This document shows, piece by piece, positions 1 through 7,551 of a stretch of 44,845 bases of DNA. The notes under the pieces were generated by a model. The model was not told the origin of the DNA, made no database searches, and worked only from the letters and a program-made list of their open reading frames with translations. The position numbers were made by a program, and so were the translations under genes. Source of the DNA: Oscillospiraceae bacterium (GTDB lineage Bacteria > Bacillota > Clostridia > Oscillospirales > Oscillospiraceae); assembly GCA_017508045.1 (NCBI GenBank), contig JAFVZT010000026.1, forward strand, positions 1 to 44,845, given 5' to 3'. The stretch's first letter is position 1, and every line of letters starts with the position of its first letter.

Positions 1-56
1 AAACGGAACTGTGTGAAACTTCTTGACAAATTAGAGACCGGTTAAGCCTCAAAACC

Positions 57-138
57 TTCCCTTAAAATCATCAAAATCAACAGCATTTAAGCAAAAAACT
101 TTCCCTTAAAATTTCTCGTAAGGGAAATTTTAAGGGAA
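57..138. repeat. TTCCCTTAAAAT repeat cluster with a 15-bp perfect palindrome
   Basis: TTCCCTTAAAAT occurs at 57-68 and again at 101-112, and is inverted at 127-138. The copies at 101-115 and 124-138 form a perfect 15-bp inverted repeat with an 8-nt spacer. No T-run follows, so it is not an obvious terminator. It resembles a multi-site operator or the end of a mobile element cut by the window edge. The rest of 1-425 holds only a 42-codon frame at 144-272 that I do not call. Confidence 0.55.
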
Positions 139-425
139 ATTCTATGTCCAAACCTAAGAAAAACCTTGAAAAAGCCCGTCAAATCAAGGGTTTAGGAAAT
201 TCTGGTTTGAAAAATTTTTTTCATAAGCAAAATATACCATATTTCGCCTGTTGCCGCAAGGCATTACCATAGTCTGTTTTACAAAATCTTCTGGTGCGTT
301 TTTACGATTTTTCCATTATTTGCAGTCTTTTCCGAAAAGAAACAGTTATAAACCGATTTAAAACGGCAAAGCTATGTTTGCGACGGAGTATTCCGTCAAA
401 ACAGGAAAAAAGGAGAGAAACAATC

Positions 426-620
426 ATGAAGAACAACAACCAGTTGAACATTCCCCAGGCTCGTGAGGCTATGGACAAGTTCAAGATGCAGGCTGCTTCC
501 GAGGTCGGCGTTAACCTGACCAACGGCTACAACGGTCACCTGACCTCCCGTGAGGCCGGCTCTGTCGGCGGCCAGATGGTCAAAAAGATGATTGAAGCTT
601 ACGAGCAGGGCATGCAGTAA
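426..620 (+). CDS. Alpha/beta-type small acid-soluble spore protein (SASP)
   Basis: A 64-residue protein of the alpha/beta SASP family. These proteins coat and protect DNA in the dormant spore and are degraded by the Gpr protease at germination. The first half carries the family core with a short helix rich in Ala, Met and Lys. The second half carries the typical N-G-x-N-G-x-L-T-S-R-E-A-G-S-V-G-G stretch followed by a V-K-K-M helix. The ATG at 426 is chosen because AGGAGAG lies 8 nt upstream; a longer in-frame extension to 294 has no ribosome site and is not conserved-looking. SASP genes are normally transcribed by the forespore factor SigG; I could not identify a convincing SigG promoter. 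A weak hairpin (628-644) follows. Its presence implies a spore-forming host. Confidence 0.93.
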   Translation: MKNNNQLNIPQAREAMDKFKMQAASEVGVNLTNGYNGHLTSREAGSVGGQMVKKMIEAYEQGMQ

Positions 621-653
621 TGCCAACGGGTGGCACTGCCACCCGGTACATAC

Positions 654-682
654 TTGAATTTTCTGAGGATTTGTGATACTAT
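654..682 (+). promoter_or_regulatory. SigA-type promoter for the DtxR-family regulator
   Basis: TTGAAT (654-659) and TACTAT (677-682) are separated by 17 bp, 31 bp before the start codon at 713. Confidence 0.5.
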
Positions 683-712
683 TTCCTTATTACAGGGAAA
701 AGAGGCGAGAAA

Positions 713-1084
713 ATGGGCATCCACGAGTCCGGTGAAATGTACTTAGAAACCATCCACGTGCTGCTCAAGCAGCATCATACGGTACGCTCCATTGATATCA
801 GCGAGCATATGGGCTACTCTAAGCCCAGCGTCAGCCGGGCAGTAGGTCTTCTGAAAAACGGCGGCTATATCCTGGTTGATAAGGACGGCTACATCACCCT
901 GACGGATGCGGGTCTTTCGGTGGCAGAAAAAATCTATGAGCGCCATACCGTTTTAAGCAGTATGCTGACAATGCTGGGCGTAGACGAAAAAACCGCCGCA
1001 GAGGATGCCTGCCGTTTGGAGCATGCCATCAGCGACACCTCCTTTGAGGCCATTAAAAAGCATATCCAACAGCTGAACAAATAA
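713..1084 (+). CDS. DtxR/MntR-family metal-dependent transcriptional regulator
   Basis: A 123-residue protein resembling the short (no SH3 domain) DtxR/MntR class, which represses metal-uptake genes when bound to Fe2+ or Mn2+. The N-terminal half is a winged helix: an E-x-x-L-E-x-I helix near residues 7-14, the recognition helix with K-P-S-V-S-R-A at about 38-44, and a G-Y-I-T-L-T-D-A-G wing at about 59-67. The C-terminal half is the dimerisation and metal domain, with H78 and the E-D-A-C-R-L-E-H segment supplying plausible ligands. It stands alone between the spore-protein gene and a shared terminator, so its targets cannot be inferred from context. The family call is firm; which metal it senses is unknown. 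Confidence 0.85.
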   Translation: MGIHESGEMYLETIHVLLKQHHTVRSIDISEHMGYSKPSVSRAVGLLKNGGYILVDKDGYITLTDAGLSVAEKIYERHTVLSSMLTMLGVDEKTAAEDACRLEHAISDTSFEAIKKHIQQLNK

Positions 1085-1087
1085 GGT

Positions 1088-1118
1088 AAACCCGGATGCA
1101 AAGGCATCCGGGTTTTTG
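1088..1118. terminator. Bidirectional intrinsic terminator
   Basis: A 12-bp stem (1088-1099 with 1104-1115) around a 4-nt loop sits between two convergent genes. The downstream arm runs into TTTTTGTTATTTTT. The opposite strand ends with a short T run, so it can also serve rpe. Confidence 0.85.
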
Positions 1119-1769
1119 TTATTTTTCGATTCGCTTGCAAAAGTCTGCCCGGTCGGCACTGCCGAAAAAAGCAGAACCGGCAACCAGCACATCCGCGCCG
1201 TTTTCCTTGCAAATCTCACCTGTGGTCAAGTCCACGCCGCCGTCCACCTCCAGGTGGCAGCCGGGGTTGACCGCATCCAGCATACTGCGCAGCTGTTTTA
1301 CCTTGGGCATCATATCCGCCATAAACTTCTGTCCGCCAAAGCCCGGCTCTACCGTCATCACCAGCACCAAATCCACCTTGGGAAGGTAGGGCGCAATCGC
1401 TTCTGCCGGGGTTTTCGGCTTTACCACAATGCCGGGCTTTACACCCAGCGCGCGGATTTCGTCCAATGTTTTATCAATGTTTTCCGGCGTATCCGCCTCC
1501 ACGTGAATGGTCAGATAGTCCGCACCGGCCTTGCAAAATTCCGCCGCATATTTAATGGGCGTGTCAATCATCAGATGCACATCCAGCACCAAATCGGTAA
1601 CAGCGCGCATTGCCTTGACCCAGGAATAGCCGAAGGATAAATTAGGTACAAAATGACCGTCCATAATATCCACGTGCAGCCATTTGGCGCCGTCCTTTTT
1701 AACCTGTGCCATATCCTCGGCAAAGTGCATATAGTCTGCCGACAAAATAGAAGGAGATAAAATTGCCAT
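1119..1769 (-). CDS. rpe: Ribulose-phosphate 3-epimerase
   Basis: A 216-residue TIM-barrel enzyme that interconverts D-ribulose 5-phosphate and D-xylulose 5-phosphate in the pentose phosphate pathway. Recognisable pieces are S-P-S-I-L-S-A-D at the N-terminus, H-V-D-I-M-D-G-H-F-V-P-N (metal-binding His and Asp), D-V-H-L-M-I, the M-T-V-E-P-G-F-G-G-Q-K-F phosphate loop, and L-E-V-D-G-G near the C-terminus. The start is taken as ATG 1769 because GAGGAAA lies just upstream, overlapping the stop of the preceding kinase gene; a TTG at 1787 is in frame but has no Shine-Dalgarno sequence. It is the third gene of a SIS-kinase-rpe operon, which suggests the kinase product enters the pentose phosphate pathway through ribulose or xylulose phosphate. 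Confidence 0.95.
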   Translation of the reverse strand: MAILSPSILSADYMHFAEDMAQVKKDGAKWLHVDIMDGHFVPNLSFGYSWVKAMRAVTDLVLDVHLMIDTPIKYAAEFCKAGADYLTIHVEADTPENIDKTLDEIRALGVKPGIVVKPKTPAEAIAPYLPKVDLVLVMTVEPGFGGQKFMADMMPKVKQLRSMLDAVNPGCHLEVDGGVDLTTGEICKENGADVLVAGSAFFGSADRADFCKRIEK

Positions 1770-1779
1770 TTTCTTTTCC

Positions 1780-3234
1780 TCACTCAATTGAATTGATTTC
1801 TAAGGCTACTTGATACAAAGCGCAGAACCGCCGGAATTTACGCTGTAAATGAGGCGTGGGGTTGGGGGTATAGTGCTTTTGCATTTTTACACAAGCAGCT
1901 GTCGCCTGGGGATAATCGGCAAACCGTCCGTCGCTGACACCGCAAATCATCGCCGCGCCCAGACAGGCTGCTTCCTTTTCCTTAGGAATATACACCTTAA
2001 GTCCGGTGATGTCTGCCTGCATCTGACACCAGACAGGACTTTTCGCGCCGCCGCCTGTGGCGATAATGCTGGTAAGCTGTACGCCCTTTTCGGCAATATA
2101 ATCGCAGTTTTTCCGCAGAACGAAGCTGACGCCCTCCATGACCGCACCTGCCATATCCACCGCATCATGCTCCTGCCGCAGTCCCCAAAACACACCGTTA
2201 GCATCAGCATCAAACTCCGGAGCGTTTGTGCCCACCAAATAAGGCAAAAACAGCAGCTCATTCGGCTCGCGCTCCTGCAGCTGGCGGTTCATTTCGTCAT
2301 AGTCTACCGCCATACAGTTCCGGCGGAACCACTCTAAGCTGACGCCGCCGCTTTCCGCCACGGGAAGCATCACATAGGTATCCGGCAAGAAGCCGTAGTG
2401 CATGGCACAGCCGCAGCTTTTGGGTGCCGGAGTAGCGCACATAGTCGCCATGGCCATCACCGTACCGGTGGACAAAGTAATGCCGCCGGGAGCGATATTG
2501 CCGGTGCCGATCATTCCGGCAAAGTGGTCCAGTGTTCCCACATTGACCTGGGTTTCCCCTGTCAGCCCCAGCTCCTCCTGCAGTGCCGGCAGAAGCTTTC
2601 CTGCCACGGTACAAGGCTCGCACAGCTGGGGAAGCTGGCTTTCGGAAATACCGATTGCCTCCAGCATATCCTGCCAGTAGCACTTGTTGTAGATATCAAA
2701 GTAGAAGCTAAAGGTAGCTATGGACATATCCGACAGCTTCTTTCCTGTCAGATAATACACCACATAGTCCTTTAAAAGCATATAGGTGTCGGCGTTTTCG
2801 TAAATCTCCTTGCGGTTGCTTCGCAGCCACAGAATTTTGGTGGCAGGCCATGTAGGCAGCACTGCCATCTGTCCGGTCACAGCCTCGCAGACCTGGGGAG
2901 AAAAACGTTCCGACAGCTGCTTGCACTCCTCCACAGAACGCTCATCCATCCAGGAAATCGCATTCATCAGGGGCTTGCCGTTCTTGCCCACCGCCACAAG
3001 GCTCTCCGCCTGTCCGGTGAAGGCCATTTGACGTATTTCGGTGATGTTGTTTGCCTTAACCATACTGCGCAAAAGCTCCACCAAATCGGCACAGTAGGTT
3101 TGCGCATCGAATTCTACAAAGCCGTTTTCCCGGATATATACCACCGGGCGGCTCTGCCGGTCAATCAGGTTGAAGTCCCCGTCGTAAATGGCAGCTTTGA
3201 TATTGGTGCTGCCCAAATCAATTCCTATGTACAT
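1780..3234 (-). CDS. FGGY-family carbohydrate kinase (xylulokinase-like)
   Basis: A 484-residue sugar kinase of the FGGY family, which transfers phosphate from ATP to a ketose or polyol. The first ATPase lobe begins with I-G-I-D-L-G-S-T-N-I-K; G-T-L-D-H-F-A-G-M-I-G and L-S-T-G-T form the second phosphate region, and A-T-G-G-G-A-K-S-P-V-W with A-C-L-G-A-A-M lies in the C-terminal lobe. Length matches xylulokinase (about 480-500). It lies between a SIS phosphosugar isomerase and rpe and its stop overlaps the rpe ribosome site, so the three are co-expressed. D-xylulose or D-ribulose are reasonable substrates given rpe, but FGGY substrate specificity cannot be read from motifs, so I leave the symbol empty. 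Confidence 0.88.
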   Translation of the reverse strand: MYIGIDLGSTNIKAAIYDGDFNLIDRQSRPVVYIRENGFVEFDAQTYCADLVELLRSMVKANNITEIRQMAFTGQAESLVAVGKNGKPLMNAISWMDERSVEECKQLSERFSPQVCEAVTGQMAVLPTWPATKILWLRSNRKEIYENADTYMLLKDYVVYYLTGKKLSDMSIATFSFYFDIYNKCYWQDMLEAIGISESQLPQLCEPCTVAGKLLPALQEELGLTGETQVNVGTLDHFAGMIGTGNIAPGGITLSTGTVMAMATMCATPAPKSCGCAMHYGFLPDTYVMLPVAESGGVSLEWFRRNCMAVDYDEMNRQLQEREPNELLFLPYLVGTNAPEFDADANGVFWGLRQEHDAVDMAGAVMEGVSFVLRKNCDYIAEKGVQLTSIIATGGGAKSPVWCQMQADITGLKVYIPKEKEAACLGAAMICGVSDGRFADYPQATAACVKMQKHYTPNPTPHLQRKFRRFCALYQVALEINSIE

Positions 3235-3249
3235 AGCCTTTTCCCTCTT

Positions 3250-3855
3250 TTAAAGGGCTTTGTTATTCAGACGCTCCCCTACCGCGCCGCCGGGATGAAT
3301 CAGGGCAAACTGCTCTGCCCGATAGCCGGTGTACTCAATGAGTGCCGCCTGCAGGGCATGAAAAATCATACACAGTGCGGTGGTAGAAGTTGTACCCTGA
3401 GCGTTCCACTTGTCTGTCTCCCGGTTGACGTGCTGCTTCAGCACCACATCCGCCGCGGTAGCCAAAGGGGATTCCAAATTTTCGGTAACGGTGATAATCT
3501 TTACGCCCTTAGCCTTACAAATGTCCACAATGGGCAAAAGCTCCTTGGTCTTGCCGCCCCGGGAGGCAAACACCATTACATCCCCCTCCTGAATAAAGCC
3601 GGTGGCGCCGTGTACCGCCTCGGCAGGGCTGATGAACCGGGCAGGACGCTCAATGCAGCACATCAGATGGGCAAAATGCTGGCAGATAATGCCGGAGTGG
3701 CCGCTGCCGGCTGCACCGATGCGAGGGGCATTTGCCAGCAGCTCCACAGCCTTGGCAAACTGTTCATCGTCAAAATAAGCCTTCATTTCAGTGATGCACT
3801 GGGCTTCAATATCATAGGCGGCCTTTGCCGCCTCCAACGCTTCTTTGGTAACCAT
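3250..3855 (-). CDS. SIS-domain phosphosugar isomerase (KpsF/GutQ-like)
   Basis: A 201-residue single SIS domain. The phosphosugar-binding loop G-A-A-G-S-G-H-S-G is at about residues 47-55, a second conserved strand V-F-A-S-R-G-G-K-T-K-E sits near 95-105, and the tail L-I-H-P-G-G-A-V-G-E-R-L is typical of D-arabinose 5-phosphate isomerases. The CBS domains of full-length KpsF are absent. Known relatives interconvert ketose and aldose phosphates, such as ribulose 5-phosphate and arabinose 5-phosphate, or isomerise 6-phospho-3-hexulose. It is the promoter-proximal gene of the operon with the FGGY kinase and rpe. Its substrate is not determined by sequence alone. Confidence 0.85.
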   Translation of the reverse strand: MVTKEALEAAKAAYDIEAQCITEMKAYFDDEQFAKAVELLANAPRIGAAGSGHSGIICQHFAHLMCCIERPARFISPAEAVHGATGFIQEGDVMVFASRGGKTKELLPIVDICKAKGVKIITVTENLESPLATAADVVLKQHVNRETDKWNAQGTTSTTALCMIFHALQAALIEYTGYRAEQFALIHPGGAVGERLNNKAL

Positions 3856-3885
3856 AGGGTAAACCTCCTAAATTAGATTACTATG

Positions 3886-3914
3886 AGTATACTATTTTTT
3901 TCCTTCTATTGCAA
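3886..3914 (-). promoter_or_regulatory. Promoter for the SIS-kinase-rpe operon
   Basis: On the minus strand TTGCAA (3909-3914) and TATACT (3886-3891) are separated by 17 bp. AGGAGG precedes the ATG at 3855. Confidence 0.65.
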
Positions 3915-3946
3915 GGTGTTTTCTACATTTTATTACTGAATGTCTA

Positions 3947-3975
3947 TTGACGCACCCAAAACAAATTGGTATAAT
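3947..3975 (+). promoter_or_regulatory. Promoter for the TIM-like/YjbQ genes
   Basis: TTGACG (3947-3952) and TATAAT (3970-3975) with a 17-bp spacer. It diverges from the minus-strand promoter only about 33 bp away, so one bound regulator could control both directions. Confidence 0.75.
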
Positions 3976-4005
3976 ATAGCAGGAATTTGAAAAAGGAGAG
4001 ATACT

Positions 4006-4698
4006 ATGACAAATATCAAAGCGCCGTTCTTTGAAATCGGTCCCAAGTCTTACCTTTACGGCGATGAGATTTTGGAGCTTGCCAAAGCTGCCGATGCCGC
4101 ATCGGAAAAGTACGATGTAGACATCATCTTCACCTGCCCTGTGGTAGACATCCGTCGTGTAAAAGAGAACACCAAGCGTATTCACGTATTCGCGCCCCAT
4201 ATGGACCCCATTCCCGTAGGTCGCGGTCTGGCAGATATCCTACCGGAGAGTCTGGTTGCCGCAGGCGCTGAGGGTGTTATGCTCAACCACGTGGAAAAGC
4301 CCCTGACCTTTGAGGTTCTGGCTGCTACCATCAAGCGCGCTGAGGAAGTGGGTCTTACCACCATTGTCTGCGCCGACTCTGAGGCAGAGGCCGCCAAGAT
4401 CGCCACCTTGAACCCGGACATCATTGTTGCCGAGCCTGCCGCCCTGATCGGTACCGGTGTCAGCGTAGGTCCGGAGTATGTAGAGGCTGCCACAAAGTGC
4501 GTTAAGGACGTCAACCCCAACATTCTGGTACTCACCGCAGCCGGTATCGCCGGTGGCGAGGATGTATACAACACCATCATCGCAGGTGCCGATGCCACCG
4601 GTTCTTCTTCCGGTGTGGCAAAGGCCGCTGACCGTCCTGCTATGGTTGATGAGATGATCGCTGCCTGCCGCAAGGCTTGGGATGAAGCACATAAATAA
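4006..4698 (+). CDS. Triosephosphate isomerase-like TIM-barrel protein
   Basis: A 230-residue protein resembling archaeal-type, short triosephosphate isomerases. V-M-L-N-H-V-E-K-P-L near residue 92-101 holds the candidate catalytic His, I-I-V-A-E-P-A-A-L-I-G-T-G near 145-157 holds the candidate catalytic Glu, and a glycine-rich A-G-A-D-A-T-G-S-S-S-G-V loop near the end binds phosphate. Glycolytic TIM of Firmicutes is about 250 residues and is normally in the gap-pgk-tpi cluster, so this is probably a paralogue with a dedicated role, for example isomerising a tetrulose or triose phosphate made by the neighbouring kinase pathway. That role is inference. A good ribosome site (AAAGGAGAG) lies upstream. 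Confidence 0.78.
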   Translation: MTNIKAPFFEIGPKSYLYGDEILELAKAADAASEKYDVDIIFTCPVVDIRRVKENTKRIHVFAPHMDPIPVGRGLADILPESLVAAGAEGVMLNHVEKPLTFEVLAATIKRAEEVGLTTIVCADSEAEAAKIATLNPDIIVAEPAALIGTGVSVGPEYVEAATKCVKDVNPNILVLTAAGIAGGEDVYNTIIAGADATGSSSGVAKAADRPAMVDEMIAACRKAWDEAHK

Positions 4699-4726
4699 TT
4701 TTTTACATATTTAGGAGGAAATTACA

Positions 4727-5389
4727 ATGGAATTTAAGATGGTTCAAAAGGAAATCCAGCTGCAGTCCCGGGGTTGGATCCCCACCTTCCACGACATCAC
4801 CGCTGATGTCCACAAGATCGTTGGTGACTCCGGCATCCAGAACGGTACTGTGTCCGTGGTTTCTCACCACACCACCTGCTCCGTGATGATTCAGGAGTGC
4901 TCCCACGATTTCGACACCTTCGATCTGGAGTATCTGCAGCACGACCTGCTGGACATTATGCGTGGCCTGATCCCCGACTTTGTCAACGAGGGTGATTACC
5001 GTCATCCCGGCCCCATCCACGCACAGTTCGGCCGCCACGTCAACGAGCCCGGCAACTTTACCTCTATGAACACCGACGGTCACCTGCGTTCCGTCTTCTT
5101 CGGCCGCAGCGAGACCCTGACCATTAAGGACGGAAAGCTGGACCTGGGCGAGTTCGCTCACGTTTACTTCATCGACTGGGACCACGTCCGTGCACGTCCC
5201 CGTCAGGTCAATGTCACTGTCTTCGGTACCAATGATGCTTTGGAGTCCCGTAAGTATAACAACGGCGAAGTCGTCAACACCCTGCGTAAGTTCTCCGATG
5301 AGGAAAAGGCTTATATGCCTCAGTACGACGAGTGGAAGCTGCGTTACGAGGGCGACAAGCTGGTTATGCGCGACATCCGTTTTGACTAA
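4727..5389 (+). CDS. YjbQ-family (UPF0047) protein with C-terminal extension
   Basis: A 220-residue protein whose first ~150 residues match the YjbQ/UPF0047 family: V-S-H-H-T-T-C-S-V-M-I-Q-E near residues 45-57, H-D-L-L-D-I-M, N-T-D-G-H-L-R-S near 115-122, and a final W-D-H/R-x-R-x-R segment. The His and Asp residues are the metal-site residues expected for the family. The family has been linked weakly to thiamine phosphate synthase activity in enteric bacteria, but its true function is unclear. Usual length is about 130-140, so the ~65 residues after position 155 are an extra tail. It is 28 bp downstream of the TIM-like gene, on the same transcript, with AGGAGG before its ATG. Confidence 0.8.
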   Translation: MEFKMVQKEIQLQSRGWIPTFHDITADVHKIVGDSGIQNGTVSVVSHHTTCSVMIQECSHDFDTFDLEYLQHDLLDIMRGLIPDFVNEGDYRHPGPIHAQFGRHVNEPGNFTSMNTDGHLRSVFFGRSETLTIKDGKLDLGEFAHVYFIDWDHVRARPRQVNVTVFGTNDALESRKYNNGEVVNTLRKFSDEEKAYMPQYDEWKLRYEGDKLVMRDIRFD

Positions 5390-5411
5390 TATCCGGTTGC
5401 AAACATATGAG

Positions 5412-5440
5412 AAGGGCCGCCCAAAGGGTGGCCTTTCTTT
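5412..5440 (+). terminator. Intrinsic terminator after the YjbQ-family gene
   Basis: An imperfect 11-bp stem (5412-5422 with 5426-5436) is followed by a T-rich run. Confidence 0.7.
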
Positions 5441-5441
5441 C

Positions 5442-5470
5442 TTGACAATATGTGCTATAAGTGGTATAAA
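5442..5470 (+). promoter_or_regulatory. Near-consensus SigA promoter for the Gfo/Idh/MocA gene
   Basis: TTGACA (5442-5447), a 17-bp spacer and TATAAA (5465-5470), immediately after the preceding terminator. Confidence 0.82.
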
Positions 5471-5508
5471 TATACTTGAAATATTATGATGTTTAGGAGG
5501 TCGTACCT

Positions 5509-6774
5509 ATGAAAAAACTGACCTTTGCCGTTATGGGTATGGGCAACCGGGGTACTGCTTACGCCGCTAAGGCGCTGAAGTATCCGGAGGAAATGGAAAT
5601 TGCTGCTATGGCAGATACCCGCCGCATTCGTCTGGATGCCGCCAACAAATATCTGCACCTGCCGGAGGATCGGCTTTTTGACAGTGCCGACGCACTGCTT
5701 GCTCAGCCGAAGCTGGCAGACATTATGATTGTCGCCACGCAGGACGCTCAGCACCGTGACCACGCCATCCGCGCTATGGAGCTGGGTTATGATCTGCTTT
5801 TGGAAAAGCCGATTTCCAACAAGCTGGAGGATATTGTAGTGATTGCCGAAACCGCAAAACGGTTGGGCCGTCAGGTTATTGTCTGCCACGTGCTGCGCTA
5901 CACCGTGTTCTATCAGCAGGTTAAGCGTCTAATCGACGAGGGCGCAATCGGTCGCGTTCGCACGGTAGAGGCCAATGAGCAGGTGGGCTATTACCACTAT
6001 GCCCACAGCTATGTCCGGGGCAACTGGCACAACCGCGCCGCCTCCAGCCCCATGATTTTGGCAAAGTGCAGTCACGATATGGATATTTTACAGTGGCTCA
6101 CCGGCAAGCAATGCATTAAGCTTAACTCCTTTGGCGATCAAAGCCATTTTGTGGCGGGCAACTGTCCTGAAGGCGCAGCAGAACGCTGCTTTGACTGCAC
6201 CGTGGAAAACTGCCCCTACCACGCCCCCAACTTCTATGTAGGCCGCATCCCCAAGTGGCCCACCACCATTTTGCAGCCGGAACCCACCGAGGAGAACATT
6301 CTGCAAACCCTGCGGGATACGGACTATGGCCGCTGTGTTTACAAAATGGACAACGATGTGGTGGAATACCAGACCGTCAATATGCTTCTGGAGGACAATG
6401 TCACCGTTACCTTCCAGATGTCCGGCTTCTCCAATAACCAGACCCGTTCCCTGCGGGTGATGGGTACTGAGGGTGAAATCTGGGGTAACTTCCACGACAA
6501 CAAGCTGTACTATCAGCGTTTTGGCGAAACTGCGCCCACCAAGGTTGACCTTGTTTCCCTGTGCGACGACTTCACCGGTCACGGCGGCGGCGACGCCCGT
6601 CTGATTTACGATGTCATTCGCCTGTATCGGGGAGATGATTTCGATACCAGCGCCATTACCCTGCTGGATCGCTCCGCCCAGAGCCATTATCTGGCCTTTG
6701 CCGCAGAGCAATCCCGTCTGGAGGGCGGCGAGCTGATACATATGCAAAAATTTGTAGACAGCCTTACCAAATAA
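5509..6774 (+). CDS. Gfo/Idh/MocA-family NAD(P)-dependent oxidoreductase
   Basis: A 421-residue dehydrogenase of the Gfo/Idh/MocA superfamily. The N-terminal Rossmann fold begins V-M-G-M-G-N-R-G; the E-K-P-I-S-N motif near residue 103 is the classic nicotinamide-site signature with the catalytic Lys. The C-terminal alpha/beta domain carries K-C-S-H-D-M-D-I-L near 187, with the substrate-proximal His and Asp. An insert near residues 225-245 holds several cysteines (A-A-E-R-C-F-D-C-T-V-E-N-C-P), as seen in a Cys-rich subgroup of this family, and may bind zinc. Members oxidise or epimerise sugars, inositols or uronates. It has its own promoter and terminator, but sits next to the sugar-phosphate genes, so a role in the same carbohydrate route is plausible. 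AGGAGG precedes the ATG. Confidence 0.88.
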   Translation: MKKLTFAVMGMGNRGTAYAAKALKYPEEMEIAAMADTRRIRLDAANKYLHLPEDRLFDSADALLAQPKLADIMIVATQDAQHRDHAIRAMELGYDLLLEKPISNKLEDIVVIAETAKRLGRQVIVCHVLRYTVFYQQVKRLIDEGAIGRVRTVEANEQVGYYHYAHSYVRGNWHNRAASSPMILAKCSHDMDILQWLTGKQCIKLNSFGDQSHFVAGNCPEGAAERCFDCTVENCPYHAPNFYVGRIPKWPTTILQPEPTEENILQTLRDTDYGRCVYKMDNDVVEYQTVNMLLEDNVTVTFQMSGFSNNQTRSLRVMGTEGEIWGNFHDNKLYYQRFGETAPTKVDLVSLCDDFTGHGGGDARLIYDVIRLYRGDDFDTSAITLLDRSAQSHYLAFAAEQSRLEGGELIHMQKFVDSLTK

Positions 6775-6780
6775 GAAAAG

Positions 6781-6816
6781 CAGCGGGAGAAAGTGATTTC
6801 TCCCGCTGAACTTTTT
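6781..6816. terminator. Terminator between convergent genes
   Basis: Perfect 12-bp arms (6781-6792 and 6797-6808) with a 4-nt loop, followed on the plus strand by ACTTTTTTACT. Confidence 0.82.
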
Positions 6817-7532
6817 TACTCTTTTGCTTCCCAGTTATTAATTCGCTCCCAGATGTTGCGGCACATTTCCGGTCTCGGAGTACTGCCGGACAGAGCAAAA
6901 TAGGTTTTGCCATCCCCTCTTACATAAGCCTTGGCATAGGCGGTGTCGGAAATATCCACCGCGATGGGCCATTTCTCCTCCTGCCCGTCCTGCTGGGCAT
7001 AAATCAGCTTATCTTCTGCCGCCAGTACCGACAGCTCGTCCTGAGTGAAGAACTCCCGTAAATCCATATACACTTCCCAGACAATGTAATGCTCCATAGC
7101 AAACTTATCCAGCACCATATAATCCAGCAAGCCGTCACTGACACGGGAAATCAATACCATACTCGTTTCGTGGCTTGCCAAGCCGTTTTCCGGATCCATC
7201 GGGTCACCGAACTCTACGTAATCCAGCTGTACAAGCTGTTTTCCATCCTTTGCGCCCAACTCATGCGCATAGTCGGAGGTCAAATAAGTAACGCCCAAGG
7301 GGTCAATGTTCACATTAATCATCATGCCATTGACCAGAACCTCTTTGCTTTGTTGGTTAATGTACATTCCGAGAATCATCACCGGAACCATGGCCATCAG
7401 GAAAACCCAGATATAGATTCTATAATAGGTCCACAGATGATCCACCTTTTCCAAAAAGGTCATCGGCTTCATATCGTTACACAGCTTGACCCAGCCGATA
7501 TAAAATTTTGTGCTTTTAAACTTGTTAAGCAT
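6816..7532 (-). CDS. Hypothetical single-pass membrane protein
   Basis: A 238-residue protein I do not recognise. The first ~40 residues are basic and cytoplasmic-looking (K-F-K-S-T-K-F-Y), followed by one hydrophobic helix at about residues 40-58 (Y-I-W-V-F-L-M-A-M-V-P-V-M-I-L-G) and a ~180-residue acidic region that would lie outside the cell. No catalytic motif is evident. It begins 19 bp after a DUF624 (YesL-like) gene on the same strand, so the two are co-expressed; proteins of this layout often accompany DUF624 genes near sugar transporters. Function unknown. Confidence 0.65.
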   Translation of the reverse strand: MLNKFKSTKFYIGWVKLCNDMKPMTFLEKVDHLWTYYRIYIWVFLMAMVPVMILGMYINQQSKEVLVNGMMINVNIDPLGVTYLTSDYAHELGAKDGKQLVQLDYVEFGDPMDPENGLASHETSMVLISRVSDGLLDYMVLDKFAMEHYIVWEVYMDLREFFTQDELSVLAAEDKLIYAQQDGQEEKWPIAVDISDTAYAKAYVRGDGKTYFALSGSTPRPEMCRNIWERINNWEAKE

Positions 7533-7551
7533 ATCTGATATCCTCGCTTTG

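Noticed and set aside
144-272. 42-codon frame after the left-edge palindrome
   Set aside because: Start is preceded by a purine stretch but the composition and lack of homology hints give no support.
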